This document shows, in pieces, positions 1 through 10,970 of a stretch of DNA of 64,000 nt. The DNA is from Fomes fomentarius. Lineage: Eukaryota; Basidiomycota; Agaricomycetes; Polyporales; Polyporaceae. The position numbers were made by a program, and so were the translations under genes. Positions within the stretch are counted from its first letter, which is position 1. Each line of letters begins with the position of its first letter. A model generated the notes under the pieces. It ran no database searches, was not told where the DNA came from, and saw only the letters and a program-made list of their open reading frames with translations. The DNA lies in NCBI GenBank assembly GCA_022606135.1, contig JABYQN010000004.1, forward strand, positions 2,356,001-2,420,000, written 5' to 3'.

Positions 1-352
1 GCAGTCGGCAACGCAGTCGGTCCGCAAGTCTTCCGGGCGGATGACGCTCCGCGTTACATCAAGGCCTTTATCGCGCACATGGTCATGTACGCGCTTCAGG
101 TCGCCCTGCTCTTCTTCCTCCGGGGCTATCTCATGCGTCAGAACGTCCTCAAGCGCCGTGCTGCTGCGCTTCGGGAGTCCACCGCGAGTGGCGAGGACAC
201 GGTACGTACCCCTTGCTTATCTGCATCGATGCGCTGGATAGACACAACTGACGGGATCTCTTCTTCACGTAAAGGATGAGCACCTGGGTCACAGGCATGC
301 TTTCGACGATCTCACGGACCAGGAGAACCCCGACTTCCGTTATACGTACTAG
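1..352 (+). CDS. MFS transporter, Dal5-like, C-terminal part (copy A, cut by window start)
   Basis: Only the last two exons are in the window: 1-201 and 275-352, with an intron 202-274 (GT-AG). The coded segment includes the last two membrane spans and the tail ending FRYTY followed by a stop. The C-terminal 'DLTDxxNPxFRY' tail is typical of fungal allantoate permease-like anion:cation symporters. The sequence equals 30039-30390 of copy B, where most of the gene can be read. Whether the upstream part of copy A carries the same frameshifts as copy B cannot be seen here. Confidence 0.8.
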
Positions 353-631
353 GTCGCTGGAGCTGGCGGCGCGGTTTCTTCCGCTCGCTCGTTCGCCCGG
401 GTCTTGTCCACGACTTACGATATTGTAATGAATGCCACGGCATCGTCCTATTGTGCTTCGCTCCTTGTATTTCTAGGCGGATCGTTTTACGCAAAATTAT
501 GATATCACCCAATCTCTGATGTCGCAATTCGGCGCAGGTGCTGCGCTAATCCACATATGTAATACGGCTTACAAGGACCGTACATGAAAGGAAGATGCCA
601 CATGGAGAACAGTAGTAATGCGAATCCGCCT

Positions 632-1591
632 TTACTCCGCATCGAAAACCAATGCGCGGACCTCGATAGACTGCCTATACGGCGCATCCTTCGGACTACT
701 CACGTCCGTAAACGCGGTGTGCGGCGTTAGGCGCGCCTTATCCTCCTCCGAGTCATAGCACTTGATGAGCGTGACTTCGTCCGGAGTCTGGTTTCCGAGG
801 TAGTACCACTGTAGGTTCGGATTGTAGCGTACGGAGTAGGTTGATCCTGTGCGATGCGGGTACACGAGGTCCACGTGGACGAGGTCCTTCTCGTCAAGCG
901 TGCGCCAGTCCGCGACAGCCAGCGGCTTGTGCGCGACCGGGTTCGCGATCGGGCGCCAGAGGTTGATAAGGCGCACGCGCGATTTGAGAAGGCGGTCTGC
1001 CTCGTCGGGCAAGTGGTATTGTACGCGCGCGTGGCTCGCCTGGTACGTCTGGTCGATGTGGACCATCTCCTGCCAACGGAACTGTAAGTGCGACGCAACA
1101 ATATCGACACATGAATGATACGTGCTGCTGGACCCCGATTCTTCGGGTCGGACTGGTCCGATGCGGGATTGCGCCTGCAAACGGATAGTTGTGATGTCAG
1201 TGGCAGTCACTCTTAATAATACTTGTACGTTTCTCAAACATGCTCACCGGATAGTATGATCAAATATATAGACACGCTTGGCGCCTGTCACCTTCTTCAA
1301 GATCGTCTCGACCTCGGCGTAGTACTTGAGCTTGATTGTCTCCTCGTCGATGAACTCCTTCTCGACGCTGGGCCAACGCACGAACTGGAAGCCGTGGGTG
1401 TCGAGGGTGAACTCTGCCTCGCGGCCGCGGGCGTCGTGCACGACAACGGGGTGCGGATCCCTTCCGACATTGGTCTTGTACTCGCCAGGGCCGTTTGTAA
1501 CGACCGACCGTGGCGGACTATCGTCGAGAGGTTTGTACCAGTTCAGCGTTGTCGGGACATCGTGAGGAGCAGGGGCAGTTGCAGTAGGCAT
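632..1591 (-). CDS. CmcJ/AsaB-like oxidoreductase (copy A)
   Basis: Three exons on the minus strand: 1591-1248, 1174-1111 and 1069-632, joined through introns of 73 and 41 nt with GT-AG ends; the joined frame gives 281 residues. Family marks are FDHTIRR near residue 112, HIDQTY near residue 138, INLWRPI near 175 and a W-YY segment near 240. These match the fungal hydroxylase/desaturase group related to cephamycin methoxylase component CmcJ and AsaB, often found in secondary-metabolite clusters; substrate unknown. The ATG at 1591 is chosen because an upstream in-frame extension begins with TTG only. A TATA-like TATATATAAGG lies about 55 nt upstream. The gene converges with the MFS gene. Copy B encodes an identical protein in the last exon. 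Confidence 0.8.
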
Positions 1592-3420
1592 TGTGAAGAG
1601 TGCGTTTGCCTGTAACAATTCGGTCTGACAAAACTTCGACCTTATATATACTGTAGTACGTCCTTCAATGCGTCAGCACTGAGAATCTGACAGGCGCCAT
1701 AGAGCCATTTCTGAGGCTGTTGACGCAATCGGTGCAGCTCTGTATCTGGGAAGTCCGAGCATACTCGGACTTAAAGGCTCGTAAGCTGGAGGTCTTTTCA
1801 TGGTCACATTGTCAGCAAATTGGAAAACGGCGCGGCACTTACGATACACACAAACGAGTCAATCCGAGGGCCTAGTCGCGAGGGAGATAAGCAACACCGG
1901 GCTTCCACTGGTCGCAAGTTGAGGACTACTTACCGTACACTGTACACAATCGACAGACCACGGCTGACGATGCCGAGTTCCGTCCTTATATGTGATGCGG
2001 ATCTAGGGGCTGACGGGACAAATCAGGGCGCATGCCCTGGTGAAGGGAAGGGAAACCGAGGGAGAGCACTCGAGTTTGAGCTTAAATGATGACAGACAAA
2101 GTTGTCAGCACAGTATGGGTGCTCCGACTGCCGGACTCGACGATCTTTGTATCCGGCAAGTCGGACTCAAAGCGATATTCAACTCATGCGAGGATCGAAA
2201 ACATTAACCCCACCAGCAGAACAATGAAGATAGCCACAGAAGGAAGACGGCTCACATGCAATACTGAAGTCGGCGGTAGTGCCTGAGCGAGATATCGCAG
2301 TATGCCGGTAGCCATATTTGTACCTCGTGAGTATATCATGGCTTTGGAAAGATCTCCATAGATCTGTGGATGCCAGTCGTGGCTAAGTTCGTTTTACCCC
2401 ATAGCGTCGTTCTTTATTCAACGTCATGAAATCTCGGAAGAGCTCCTCCGCCTGTCGTACCTTTGCTCATCTAAAGGGGAGTCAACTCCACGTGGCGAGC
2501 ACTCGTTGAAGATGAGATGCAAATGCTGCCAGGCGACTCGAGAACAGTGGTGCCGCCGCACCCTGACATTTACCGACTCCTCGTTGGGTTTGCTGCAGTG
2601 GCCACGCAGTTGTCGGGTGGATCGTCGGGCTTCACGTCATTGCGAGTTACATCGTCGAGTCAAGCAGCATCGTGAAGGCAGGAATGAAGATCTCAGGTAC
2701 CGGAACCAGCTGCGCAGTGTGGATAGCGGTGAATATATTTAGAGGACTAAGTATGACCAAGCGAAGGGGTCAGGGCCTCCCGCGCACGACGCGCTGCACA
2801 TGGGACCATCGGCAGTTGCCGAGCGACCATCCTCAGCTCCGAGTCCAACTTCAACATCTCATTTCCAAGTCCAACTGCATCCAAGTCGCCGTGCTCTCAC
2901 CGCTAATTCAGACTCACTCAGACTCATGCCGTGGCTACTAAGCGATTCCTAGTCTGAATCATCCTTAAGTCGTATCCGACGGACAGCGTGGAAGTTTACA
3001 TGGCCCCATGGAGACAAAAACGATACCGATGCCTCTGTAACCTCATCCACAATTACTTTGAAGGCCAGTGCTCTTTCTAAACACCCGCACGCGTTTTCTG
3101 TGACAATGCTATTGAGTACATTATGTCACCGGGCTGACTCTGAGCGGGCTGATCTAGCCCGCAACGGTGTCTTTAGCGCACCGCAGCGTGGTCCTGGCCC
3201 TCGAAGAAGTTGTAGGAGCCAATGCTTCTTCTATTCATAAGCGGCCTGCTGGTTGGCGGAGCTCTGCCGGAAAGGTCTCTCGTTCCCTCGTGCGGAGGAT
3301 CAAGCTCGCGGCACATGGCGAGTTCTTCTTTGTAACATGGGTCGAGATGGATATAACCCGCTCTCGCACGACAGACTTCGTCCCGTCCAGTGCATTGATC
3401 ACTGCCCTACAGTTCATGCT
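1592..3420. other. Intergenic stretch of the duplicated segment
   Basis: No convincing gene: open frames are short, lack family motifs and overlap one another. The first 60 bases hold the TATA-like promoter of the CmcJ-like gene. A perfect 9-bp inverted repeat with a 4-nt spacer (AAGTCCGAG-cata-CTCGGACTT) lies at 1751-1772. The whole stretch is repeated without visible change at 31630-33250 or so. Confidence 0.6.
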
Positions 3421-3769
3421 ATGGCCCTCGCTTTGCGGCTAGGTGTTCTCTTCTTGACCCTGCTGTCTGTTGCCTGCGCCGCGGCCGCATCGCCGCTGCA
3501 GACAACTTCACGACGTGATGAGCAGGCTACAATCAGCCCACTTACGCAACCGCAAATTGTGTCCTTCGCGCCCTACTCTTTCTTTGCTGCCACCGCATAC
3601 TGCTCCCCAGGTACGACGGTCAACTGGAGCTGTGGGCACGACTGCCAAGGGAATCCCAATTTCCAAACCGTCGACGCTGGTGGTGATGGCGCGTTCATAC
3701 AGTTCTGTAAATTGCCCTTGACTACTATGTCTTGGAGTTTCAAACTCATGATTTCTGATGTAGGGTATG
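3421..3769 (+). pseudogene. Class 3 lipase, truncated 5' end (copy A)
   Basis: Starts with the same ATG and signal peptide as the complete lipase at 33459. It codes the secreted N-terminal region up to the first intron donor (after CAGTTCT), then breaks at about 3769 just past the intron acceptor. All the exons with the GHSLG nucleophile motif are missing, so it cannot be an active lipase. The donor reads GTAAAT where copy B has GTGAGT. Copy A has drifted more here than elsewhere in the duplication, including changes in the leader and intron. Confidence 0.85.
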
Positions 3770-3817
3770 TCGCAAACCGCCGTAGTAGCCAGCACGGTAC
3801 CCCAAGCAGCGATACTA
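3770..3817 (-). repeat. Inverted 48-bp scrap of MFS exon at the duplication junction
   Basis: Bases 3770-3817 are the reverse complement of 29402-29449 with one mismatch. That source lies in an internal exon of the MFS transporter (the segment AAWGAVLATTAVCE). It starts exactly where homology to the lipase copy stops, with the shared bases tcg at the join, which suggests template switching or end joining. Confidence 0.85.
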
Positions 3818-4891
3818 GTGAATGCAATTCACCCAGGACGGTGCGACGCACAAGCGCCCGCGCCTTCCAAATATAGTAAGGATACCGGACGTCCATTATT
3901 CACAATCAATAAAGATTCATTCAGCGCTCGTTGGGTACATATAAGTGACACATAAGTACGCAAACAGACATAGGGCTGAACTGTGTCCCAGGTGTGTACA
4001 TGGACTAGACACCGGTGGTGTAGGTAAACTACACTGACTCTGTAGACCCTGCGGGAGGTGCGGACCGCCCGGCCGATGACCCTGCATCAGCAACCCCCGG
4101 ATTTTCTTACGGCCCTTACGGCCCTTATTCTCCTTGTTCGGTTTTAGTCCACAATAGATGACTTAACAATGGGTTCAGTTTTTGTCCTAGTTCAGTCAAA
4201 GTTGGTACCTCACATACTTCATATATAACCGTAAGCTTCCAAAAGTTTCGTAGACACAACTGCAAAATCGATACCGAGTGCGACTGGCAGAATTCCGTCC
4301 TTATGGGCCACCCGTGGCTGTGCTGTAAGCGCCCATTTCCTTATCCCTTACGGCTCCTTATGCACCCTTACGACGTGTATAAGCGCAAATAAGGAAATCG
4401 GGCGGTTCCTGATGTGAGTCGCGAAGTTGATATCCCGTCGTGTTACGGGAGCGTCGCTGTCCAACCTTATCACCTGCGCGCGGCCAGGTCATCTCTCTCT
4501 TCCTACCAGCTTGTTCTACATGTCGGACATCCTGGACCAGCAAACTCACATCCCCCCTATGTTCCTGTCGACCATACTAGAGATCCAGATCGAGCTCCCA
4601 AATGGAAGCTGGGTTTCGGATTATGTCAGCAGCCTCTCGCAATTCCAGGGCACGGTGCTTGAGCTTTCGGGTCTTTGTTTCAAGCTGGGATTAGCCGGAG
4701 ATTGAATATGGGCTTGGAATTATGGTGAGTACTTACCGCGTTCTCTCCTTCGTCAGAGTCCTTGCCCCCTGTGCTGTATGCAAGGGGTGAAGATGAGCGG
4801 TGATTGTCTAGTTCAGTGGTTGCCAGGGAGGTGAGACTCGTATGAATGCGCTTCTGCTTCAGAGGCTCCAGAATACTGCGTTTGAGTGCCT
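3818..4891. other. Stretch without a recognised gene
   Basis: No supported gene. It holds short iterated CCTTACGG-like units (4110-4140 and 4341-4370) and an imperfect inverted repeat, CGCCCATTTCCTTAT at 4330-4344 against the complement of ATAAGGAAATCGGGCGG at 4389-4405. This may be a relic of a small DNA element, but no target duplication was found. A 92-codon frame at 4427-4705 has no motif I know. Confidence 0.4.
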
Positions 4892-5450
4892 TGATGAAGT
4901 CTGAACCTGTGAAGGCAAGAGTTGCAATGACTAGTAGACACGCAGACAGACAAGTCCTCAGTCAGTGAGCAAAGACTGAGATCATAAAGGGATAAGTACC
5001 TAGTAGACACGCAGACAGACGAGCTATAGGTACTAAGTAAGTAAGAGCATAGAGCATATAGTAGAACAAAGTACTTACTCCTCAGTCAGTGAGCAAAGAT
5101 TGAGGAGACAAAGCCCTGAAAGTCCCTCCTTATATACTGTACAGGAGCTGCATGAGTAAGCGACAGAAAGGAGAGCATGTGATATGTCTGAGTCAGAGTG
5201 AACCAACGCTGAGTAAGAAAGGTGGAGCGATGACTCAGACAGAACAAAGAGAAGGGTGTAGAAAGTACTAGAGATGGTCACATGGACGCATCCAAGACTT
5301 CCTAGAACTATCCGGAGCAGTGTAGAACGCACCAGAATGGACTGGACAAAGTGAGAACTGATAACCATATAAGTACAGTATTGAGTATACCATATCGGGT
5401 AGGAAGGAAACATAGCCAAAGAAAATGCTGTGCCCATAAGCGCCTAATGC
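4892..5450 (-). repeat. Diverged, truncated copia-type LTR
   Basis: Starts tgatgaagtctgaacctg and shares ordered blocks with the 551-bp copia LTRs at 48930, 61636 and 63264: cagtcagtgagc twice, tatata, tgagtcagagt, and aggaaggaaacatagcc near the end. It is clearly a related family but much diverged. It lacks the last about 60 bases and stops at the left LTR of gypsy element 1, so that element either inserted into it or was joined to it by rearrangement. Confidence 0.75.
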
Positions 5451-5961
5451 TGTTACGCTCTCGCGTGACTATTAAACTTTCTACTTGAGTAGTAACCCTT
5501 GTTCCTTATGACCTTGCTAGTCTGATCGATCCTTATACGAAGGAGATCTTGAAGTTAGTCTGAGAGAGTGAGTGATAACTTTTGCTAGAGTGTAGCCTGT
5601 GTTATTCATGAAGAGACTAAAGCTTGGGGAGTTTGCTCTGAGACACCCTCCCCTTATATACATGTAAATGAGACTGCGGAAATCTAGCAGTAAACTGCGT
5701 ATTAGTAAGTCTTTACTGCTGCACAGTCGATCTGACTAACTGCACAGTCGCAATGACAGACTGCACAGTCGAGTTGACTAATCAGAAGAAGTGTGCACAG
5801 TCTAGCTGACTAAGTCTGTAGTCCTGACTACTACTGGATGACCATACAACAGAAGAATCCTATAGCATGAGAATGCTAAAAGTAAAAGTACAGTAAATCG
5901 AATACTATAATCCTAGTTGCATAGTTAACCACTAATACCGCATACTTATCAAATTGTAACA
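5451..5961 (-). repeat. 3' LTR of gypsy element 1 (511 bp)
   Basis: TG...CA-bounded direct repeat of 13629-14136. The two differ at many single bases plus short indels (for example cttttgc/cttgc and gtaaatg/gtaatg), so the insertion is not recent. Confidence 0.95.
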
Positions 5962-6009
5962 TCAGCTCCCCCTTTCTGTAGGGACGTACTCGACCCTATG
6001 ACATACAAT

Positions 6010-7248
6010 TCACGACAAGTCAGTCATTGACGAAAGAGACTCAGGAGTCAGTGTGAGTAAGGCTTCGGCGATCTGTTCCTCCGTTGTAACTCGATCCCCC
6101 CACCCATCCCAAAACCACTCCTCTTCCTCCGATACTCCAATCGCACTCCGGTAAAGCATTATTGTCACGATGGGAGCAAGAAGGTTTTGGCGCAATGCGA
6201 GAGGGTTAGTCTGCCTAGCCATCATGTCATCCATGATAAGTGCGGCTCGTCGTGCGTGTAGCAGCGTTGTGTTTGGCCATAGCTCCCAGTACCTCGACTC
6301 CATCTCTTCCGAGGGAAAGAGAAAACCTCGGTCAGTGACAGAGACGATCTCGTTGTCCCTGGTGACAATGAGGAACCGTGGGTCACCTAGTCCACGCATC
6401 ATCCGATACCTCCGCAAGTGTGGAATGCCATTGTCAGGTGGTGTGGTCGCAGATGGCAGTGGTGTTGGTGGTGGTGAGGGATCTCCTGCTGCAACGACAG
6501 CGGTATCCTGCTCATCAACCTCCTCAACTGACCGCAGGTCGAGCCGCTCTAGAGGGGGTAACAAAGATGGCAACAGGGATGGGGTAGACTCTGGCGTGTC
6601 CGCTTTGTCATCGTCATGCTTTGGAGAAGGGCCCCATGCCACTTCCCTGTCGGCATGGTTTGGAGAAGGACCCCACGGGTCCCATGAGACTGGTGACCAG
6701 GATGGCGGCTCCGGGGTGTTTCCTTGGTGGTCTTGGAAACGCTCTGGGAAGTTGAGAATCCATCCGTGGTTCTCCGTGACATGCTGGTTGCAGAGGGGCA
6801 TGAGGTCCGCAAGAGCCCGGGCAACAACCGGTGTCACCAGTGTATTGATGACCTGTTCCGCAGCCTGAATTGTCATCTGATAAGCTTCGTCAAGAGCCTG
6901 CATCACTACTGTCTTCTCCTTCTTGGGTGCCCCCAGCCTGGGGACGTACCTCTTGAGGACTCCATAAGAAGGTGCCGCCCGAGCAAGGGCCTGGTATGCT
7001 CCAGCCAAAGCCACGGCATGAGGGATGTGACGGAGGCAAGCCTCAACGTGTCCCACAAGGTCCTTATGGAGGAGGACCCATCCAATATGGTCAGACAGGC
7101 TCCCATCGGGGTCAGTAGAGATGGTGTGGTGTGGGAGATGGGAATAATGGACAGGGCAATGCTCCAGAATGAAACGAGGGGCTTTAGGGACATTGTGAAT
7201 GTTGGAGTAGTTGCAGCGAGAGCAAGTGCAAGTGTGGAAAGAAGACAT
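6010..7248 (-). CDS. Intact accessory ORF downstream of pol in gypsy element 1
   Basis: A single uninterrupted 412-codon frame with a true ATG, lying between the end of pol (about 7317) and the polypurine tract. This is the place where env sits in retroviruses, but I see no signal peptide or membrane span. The N-terminus has a Cys/His cluster (HTCTCSRC, then EHCPVHYSH) that could bind zinc. The middle (residues about 175-250) is Pro/Asp/Glu-rich and probably disordered, with two near-repeats of WGPSP. The C-terminal 120 residues look folded (LRRYRMMRGLGDPR; SEEEEWFWDGWGDR). The function is unknown to me. It is striking that it carries no stop while the pol beside it is full of TGA stops. Confidence 0.75.
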   Translation of the reverse strand: MSSFHTCTCSRCNYSNIHNVPKAPRFILEHCPVHYSHLPHHTISTDPDGSLSDHIGWVLLHKDLVGHVEACLRHIPHAVALAGAYQALARAAPSYGVLKRYVPRLGAPKKEKTVVMQALDEAYQMTIQAAEQVINTLVTPVVARALADLMPLCNQHVTENHGWILNFPERFQDHQGNTPEPPSWSPVSWDPWGPSPNHADREVAWGPSPKHDDDKADTPESTPSLLPSLLPPLERLDLRSVEEVDEQDTAVVAAGDPSPPPTPLPSATTPPDNGIPHLRRYRMMRGLGDPRFLIVTRDNEIVSVTDRGFLFPSEEMESRYWELWPNTTLLHARRAALIMDDMMARQTNPLALRQNLLAPIVTIMLYRSAIGVSEEEEWFWDGWGDRVTTEEQIAEALLTLTPESLSSMTDLS

Positions 7249-7316
7249 GGTTGAGAAGGTTCTGGTTGACTGTGGTGGTTAGTGTGAGCGATGGGGAATG
7301 AGTTGGTGTGTTCACG

Positions 7317-10300
7317 TCAACTTGTGCCTCTTTTTATATGCTTTGAGCACTGTCTGCGCATGTTTGAGGTTCTTCTCTGGTTCCCATGAATTTTCAGCTG
7401 CTGGCCACCCTTTCCATGCTATGAGATATTGTTTCTTTTTCCGTCTGACTTGATGATTCAGAACTGCTTCGACTTCCCATTCTTCATTCCCTTCTGTGCC
7501 GTCTGGTGATGGGTCAGGTGGTGGTCAGATATAATCCAGTCCATGTTCCTTAGTAGTCGTAGATGGAGTCAGAAGCCCTGCATGAAACACTGGATGCATT
7601 TTTCCATGTCTTTGGAAGTTTCAGTTCGAAAGTGACTGGTCCTAAGACCTTGGTGATTACAAATGGTCCTACCCGTTTTGGTGTCAGTTTCTGGGATGGA
7701 TATAGAAGTTTTAAGTTCTTTGTGTCTAGAAGCACTTGGTCTCCCTGTTTTAGCGGTATATTCAGGGCAGGAAGCCGTTGGGCCATGGCCGCCGCAGCTT
7801 GCGCATGTGCTGCTATTGTGTTCTCTCGGGCTTCCTGGAGACTGTGCAGTCTCTCTTCTGTGCTTGGGTGTTTTTCTGCTCTGTTCTAACGGTTCCAACA
7901 GCCTCCGGTTGATACCCCTGGAGAAGTTCAAACGGAGACTTCCCGGTAACTGAGTGTGTCCACTGATTGTGTGCAAATTCAAATTGAGGGAGTAGTTTCA
8001 CCCAATTTTCCGGATTGTTTGCACAATATATCCATAAGGCCAAGTCCAACTCCTGGTTAACCCGTTCTGTTTGTCCATCTGTCTGAGGATGATAGGCTGT
8101 ACTCAGAGCCATCTCAATTCCTAAAGTTTGGTGTAACTCCTTGAATGCCTTGGATATGAATTGTGGTCCTCAGTCTGATATAACCTTCGCAGGTAATCCA
8201 AACCGTTTGTATACGTCCCTTTGGAGAATATCCATAGCTTCCTCCGCTGTGACATTCTTTGTGCAAGGAGAGAACACCGCTGCCTTGGACACATCATGAT
8301 CCACCACTACTTGGATGGCATTATACCCTTCTGACTCGGGTAGATCAGTGATATAATCCATTGTGATCGTTCTGAATGGTCGGGTATCTCCGCTATGGGG
8401 AATTGGCATAAGTCCTGGTTTAAGAGGGTGGGTGTTGACTTTGCATGTTTGGCAGATTGCACAACCCTTAACATACTGAGTCAAGAATTTGTGCATGCCT
8501 GCCCACATGAAGTCTCGTTTTACCAGGTTGTATGCTTTTTGAATTCCCAGATGTCCCATGACTGGGACGTCGTGGTACATTTTGACAATGTCTCATTGGA
8601 GATCTTCATCAGGAGGAAGATAGACTTTATCCTTGAACAGGAGTAATCCATCATCCTTGGACCAATCTTTAGGATCACCGAATTCTGGTCGTTGAATAGT
8701 TTTTCCTTTACTGGTTATGAAGTCCACAATTGCCACATCTCTCAACTTGGTGTTACGAATCTGTTCTTGTAACTCCGTGTTGACTGCTTTAGCAAATAGT
8801 TCTGTTTCTAATATGACAACATCCTTGTTGTCATTTTCCCCCTTCTCATGCCCTGATCTCCGAGAAAGGGTGTCGGCTTGTGTTAATGTTTTTCCCGGCT
8901 GATGTTTGAGCAATACATTGAATTCTGATAAGAAGAGATGCCATCTTGCTTGTTGTCGGTTGAGCTTTTGTGCAGTACGAAAGTACGTCAAATTTTTATG
9001 ATCGGAAAGAATTTCAACTGGGTGTGGCAATCCTTGTAGAAAATGCCGCCATGCCTCCAATGCGCGGATTATCGCTAATAATTCCCGGTCGTAAATTTGG
9101 TAATTTCGTTCTGCTGTGAAAGATTTAGACAAGTAAGCACACGGGTACCATACTCCATCGGAACCTTGTCGTCGTAGTACCGCCCCTGTAGCCACTTTTG
9201 ATGCATCACATTCTATCTGAAATGGTCGTTCTGGATCTGGGATATGCAGAATAAATTCTGCTGTAAACCTTCTTTTTAATTCGTCAAATGTCGCCTGACA
9301 CTCTTTGGACCATACAAAAGGTTTATCTTTTTTCGTTAATTCTGTCAGAGGACGAACCAGCCTGAAATAGTCCTTGATGAATCTTCAATAAAAATTTCCA
9401 AATCCTAGGAATGCTTGGACCTGTTTTACTGTAGCCGGTTCTTTCCATTCCTCAATTGCCTTGATCTTGATCGGGTCCATTGCCACAACTCCTGGACGGA
9501 CAATTGAACCTAAGAATTCGACTTCTTGTACGTCAAATTCACATTTCTCGGCCTTCAGAAATAGATCGTTTTCCTGAAGTCGTTGCAATACTCTGCGTGT
9601 CCTTTGATGATGTTCTTCGACATTGTTAGAGAAGATTAGGATGTCATCCATGTAGATGACAATCCATCCTTCATGTAACATGTCGTAGAAGATGTTGTTC
9701 ATCATGTTTTGGAATGTTGCTGGCACATTGGTCAATCCAAAGAACATGACAAGTGGTTCAAATAGTCCTTCTGGAGTAATGAATGCTGCCTTCCATTGAT
9801 CCCCTTCTTTGATGCGTACATTATTATATCCGGCTCGTACGTCCAGCTTGGTAAAAATGGTCGCGTTTTTAAGCCGGTCTAGAATGTGGCTGATCAATGG
9901 TAATGGGTACACATTCTTTATTGTGCCTTCATTCAAAGCCCGATAATCTTGTACTGGATGGAGACTTCCATCCTTTTTTGTCACAAAGAAGAATGGTGAT
10001 GCTAGAGGAGATTTTGACCTCCTTATGTATCCCTTGGCAAGATTTTTGTCAATGTACTTCCTAAGTTCCATCCGTTCAGTGGTCGTCAACGGATATATCT
10101 TTCTCCATGACTTCTTCTTATGCCAATCAAATTCTTTCTTTAATTCAATGGCATGATCCCAAGGTCATTCTGGTGGAAATCAGTCTGCTGCTTTCTTCTC
10201 AAACACTGGTTTAAAATCTTGCACATACTCCAGCAAGATTTCATCCAATGTTTTTGTTTTCTGATCCTTTTTTGCAGCTATTGCAATCTCCATTGACTTA

Positions 10301-10970
10301 TTGATCCTCCGGACTTCTCGTGTCTGGTAAAGTCTTTGAAGAATCCGTGATGGATTATGAGTTAACCTTTCTTCATCTTCATCATCCTCATCTGTCTCCA
10401 GGTGTAGGAATGATGTGATAAGATCTTGGTTCTTTGGTTCTATTGGAAATCCCCATAGTCTTCCTTCCGGTGGATCATGCTGCAACTGATACTTGTAAAT
10501 CTGTTGCTGCTTCTTGATGAGTTCAGGTTTGAATACAATTCTTCCGCTTTCCCAATTAGTATTCAGATTGTACTTGCGAATCCATGGCATTCCAAAAAGA
10601 ACGTCATCCCTCCCAATATCAGCCACATAACAATTTGTTGGCAGTTTTCTTCCCTTGATATTGAATGTCCCCTCAACTCGATGCGTAATTGTTCGTTTTT
10701 TGTTGATGCTATTGTCTGCATTCCGGAACGTCAAGGGTTTTGGCAGCCGTACCGTTGGAAGGTTGTATCGATCTACAATTTTTTGATTGACAATGACAGT
10801 GTCTGCCCCTGTGTCAATCAACCCTTTGACCTCGACGGCTTTATCTCGAACTTGCATGTAACTGGGTATAAGCAAGGCATGCCACCTTCGCTGTGTATTG
10901 GTTATTACTGTTACATGCAAGTCTGTAGGCAAGTCAGGCGTCGATTCTGCTTGCCCATTTAAACATCCGA
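7317..10970 (-). pseudogene. Gypsy element 1 pol (protease-RT-RNase H-integrase-chromodomain), disabled
   Basis: Pieces in order on the minus strand: protease with LIDTGAD (about 10830); RT with [10 protein letters not shown] and IYMDDILIF (about 9650); RNase H with FTAERNYQIYDRELLAI (about 9100); integrase zinc-finger region with H-H-C-C (8580-8400); integrase core ending HPQTDGQTERVNQE (8080); a GPFVITKVLGP strand; and a chromodomain (WEVEAVLNHQ, YLIAWKGW, ENSWEPE; about 7480-7330). In-frame TGA codons lie at 10180-10182, 10165-10167, 9385-9387, 8593-8595, 8170-8172 and 7525-7527. The one at 8170 replaces the invariant Arg of SD-R-GPQF. Frameshifts lie near 7900 and in an A-run near 7595. 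Confidence 0.93.

Larger units (their letters stand above)
1..3772. repeat. Segmental duplication, copy A (pairs with 30039-33810)
   Basis: Sequence 1-3772 matches 30039-33810 at a constant offset of 30038. It covers the last exons of an MFS gene, a complete CmcJ-like gene, about 1.8 kb of intergenic DNA and the first lipase exon. Differences are clustered: a few at 430-960, none that I see from 960 to about 3250, then many at 3250-3772. The copy extends left beyond the window. On the right it ends abruptly in lipase intron 1. Confidence 0.97.

Noticed and set aside
1820..2286. Small ORFs in the duplicated intergenic DNA
   Set aside because: Short, no domains, and identical in both copies only because the whole DNA is identical.
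6170..6868. 232-codon plus-strand ORF in gypsy 1
   Set aside because: Antisense shadow of the 412-codon accessory ORF; no motif.
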